A stretch of 64,000 nucleotides of DNA, from the NCBI RefSeq assembly GCF_902859735.1, contig NZ_CADIJY010000008.1, positions 1 to 64,000 on the forward strand, given 5' to 3'. This DNA is from Achromobacter aegrifaciens. Lineage in GTDB: Bacteria; Pseudomonadota; Gammaproteobacteria; Burkholderiales; Burkholderiaceae_B. The translations under genes and the position numbers were made by a program. The notes under the pieces are model-generated. The model saw nothing but the letters and a program-made list of their open reading frames with translations. It had not been told where the DNA came from and made no database searches. This document shows positions 62,924-64,000 of this stretch, in pieces (within the stretch, counting starts at the first letter, position 1; the number at the start of each line of letters is the position of its first letter).

Positions 62924-64000
62924 GTGACCAACGCTAATCTATATGCTGTCCTGCAAGGCGGCTTTCCCAAAGACCGCAGCAAAGTCGCGCTGGAAACGCC
63001 CGACTTGCAATACACCTGGGACGACATCGATCGCGCCACCGCGTGCCTGGCCAATCTGCTGACCTCGCTGGATCTGCCGGCCGGTTCGCGCGTGGCGGTG
63101 CAGGTCGAAAAGTCGCCCGAAGCGCTGCTGCTGTACCTGGCCACCTTGCGTGCCGGCCTGGTCTACCTTCCGCTGAATACCGCCTACCGCGAATCGGAAA
63201 TCGAGTACTTCCTGGGTAATGCCGAGCCGGCCGTGGTGGTCTGCGCCAGCAAGAACCTGGACTGGGTGCAGCGCGCGGCAGACAAGGCGGGCACCGCGCA
63301 CGTGTACACGCTGGATGAAGACCGCAGCGGCACGCTGCTGGATGCCGCGGGCGGCCTGCCGCAGACTTTCAAGACCGTGGCGCGCAAGCCCGACGATCTG
63401 GCCGCCATCCTGTACACCTCCGGCACCACCGGGCGCAGCAAGGGCGCGATGCTGTCGCACGGCAACCTCGCCGCCAACGCCCGCGTGCTGCACGACTATT
63501 GGGGTTGGCGCCCGGACGACGTGCTGCTGCACATGCTGCCGATCTTCCATGTGCACGGCCTGTTCGTGGCCTCGCATGGCGCCTTGCTGGCAGGGGCCAG
63601 GATGATCTGGCTGCCCAAGCTCGACGTCGAGCAGGCCTTGCACTACCTGCCGCAGAGCACCGTGATGATGGGCGTGCCAACGTACTACGTGCGTCTGCTG
63701 GCCGACCCGCGCTTTGACCGCAGCGTCTGCGCCAACATGCGCCTCTTCATCTCGGGCTCGGCGCCCTTGCTGGCAGAGACCTTCTCGGACTTCCAGAAAC
63801 GCAGCGGCCACGCCATCCTGGAACGCTATGGCATGAGCGAGACGGTCATGCTTACCTCCAATCCCTATGACGCCAAGCTGGGCGAACGTCTGGCGGGTAC
63901 CGTGGGCCGCGCTCTGCCGCAAGTGCAGGTGCGGGTGGTCGACGATGCCGGCATCGCGCTGGCGCCGGGCGAGATCGGCAACGTGCAGGTGCGCGGGCCG
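62924..64000 (+). CDS. matB: Malonyl-CoA synthetase MatB (partial, cut by right edge)
   Basis: The first 359 residues are present, read from a GTG at 62924 with GGAG upstream. It is an ANL-superfamily ligase with YTSGTTGRSKG, 'FHVHGLFVASHGALLAGARMIWL' and 'ERYGMSETVMLTSNPY'; this last stretch and 'GERLAGTVGRALP' are the MatB type. It makes malonyl-CoA from malonate, CoA and ATP, the step before the decarboxylase two genes upstream. The C-terminal lysine domain lies beyond the window. Confidence 0.93.
   Translation, partial: MTNANLYAVLQGGFPKDRSKVALETPDLQYTWDDIDRATACLANLLTSLDLPAGSRVAVQVEKSPEALLLYLATLRAGLVYLPLNTAYRESEIEYFLGNAEPAVVVCASKNLDWVQRAADKAGTAHVYTLDEDRSGTLLDAAGGLPQTFKTVARKPDDLAAILYTSGTTGRSKGAMLSHGNLAANARVLHDYWGWRPDDVLLHMLPIFHVHGLFVASHGALLAGARMIWLPKLDVEQALHYLPQSTVMMGVPTYYVRLLADPRFDRSVCANMRLFISGSAPLLAETFSDFQKRSGHAILERYGMSETVMLTSNPYDAKLGERLAGTVGRALPQVQVRVVDDAGIALAPGEIGNVQVRGP

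Overview
The window looks like a chromosomal segment of an Alcaligenaceae betaproteobacterium, most probably Achromobacter or a close Bordetella relative. The reasons are the high GC content, several Bug-type periplasmic binding proteins without membrane partners, paired acnA and acnB, the DUF2863-earP-efp block with an Arg32-type EF-P, and a general LysR/GntR/IclR-regulated catabolic style. No RNA genes, insertion sequences, prophage or CRISPR arrays were seen. The assignment is inference from gene content; no database was searched.

Layout. (1) 1-3612, minus strand: a collagen-like Gly-rich lipoprotein running off the left edge, and a FhaC/ShlB-type two-partner secretion transporter. (2) 4092-18771, plus strand: a stand-alone MHYT membrane sensor, then a complete tad (Flp pilus) cluster: flp, tadV, two TadE-like pseudopilins, rcpC/cpaB, rcpA/cpaC, tadZ, tadA, tadB, tadC, tadD, a DUF3613 protein, tadG, and a sigma-54 activator. 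(3) 18889-27075: a DUF2968 lipoprotein, a DUF1178 protein, the translation-factor block DUF2863-earP-efp, a DOPA-type dioxygenase and acnA. (4) 27344-31842: a LysR regulator divergent from a dienoyl-CoA-reductase-like SDR, an AMP-forming CoA ligase and a Bug protein. (5) 31888-40476: a GntR/FadR regulator divergent from a Liv-type ABC transporter joined to an M20 amidohydrolase and an M81 (MlrC-like) metallopeptidase, with a 26-bp perfect palindrome between them. (6) 40729-49633: a TonB-dependent receptor, a lytic-transglycosylase-like lipoprotein, acnB, a zinc-ribbon membrane protein, a TauE/SafE permease and a CBS protein. (7) 49715-59090: LysR/thiolase, then IclR divergent from an acyl-CoA catabolic operon (enoyl-CoA hydratase, ADP-forming CoA ligase, Bug protein, two acyl-CoA dehydrogenases). 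(8) 59124-64000: a spermidine-synthase-like protein and a malonate operon (GntR, malonyl-CoA decarboxylase, enoyl-CoA hydratase, malonyl-CoA synthetase cut by the right edge).

The most useful non-coding observation is an identical 29-bp element, containing a 9-3-9 inverted repeat, upstream of both acnA and acnB, about 19 kb apart. It implies one shared regulator of the two aconitases. Other candidate operators are the 26-bp palindrome in front of the Liv/M20/M81 operon, a 16-bp palindrome in front of the malonate operon, an inverted repeat beside the IclR gene, and a pair of CGTAAC/GTTACG palindromes upstream of the collagen-like lipoprotein. The tad cluster has one structural oddity: the first TadE-like gene has no ordinary start codon ahead of its conserved N-terminal motif. 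Nothing seen amounts to a clearly new biological system. The least characterised assemblies are the collagen-like lipoprotein beside the FhaC-like pore and the Liv/M20/M81 module.
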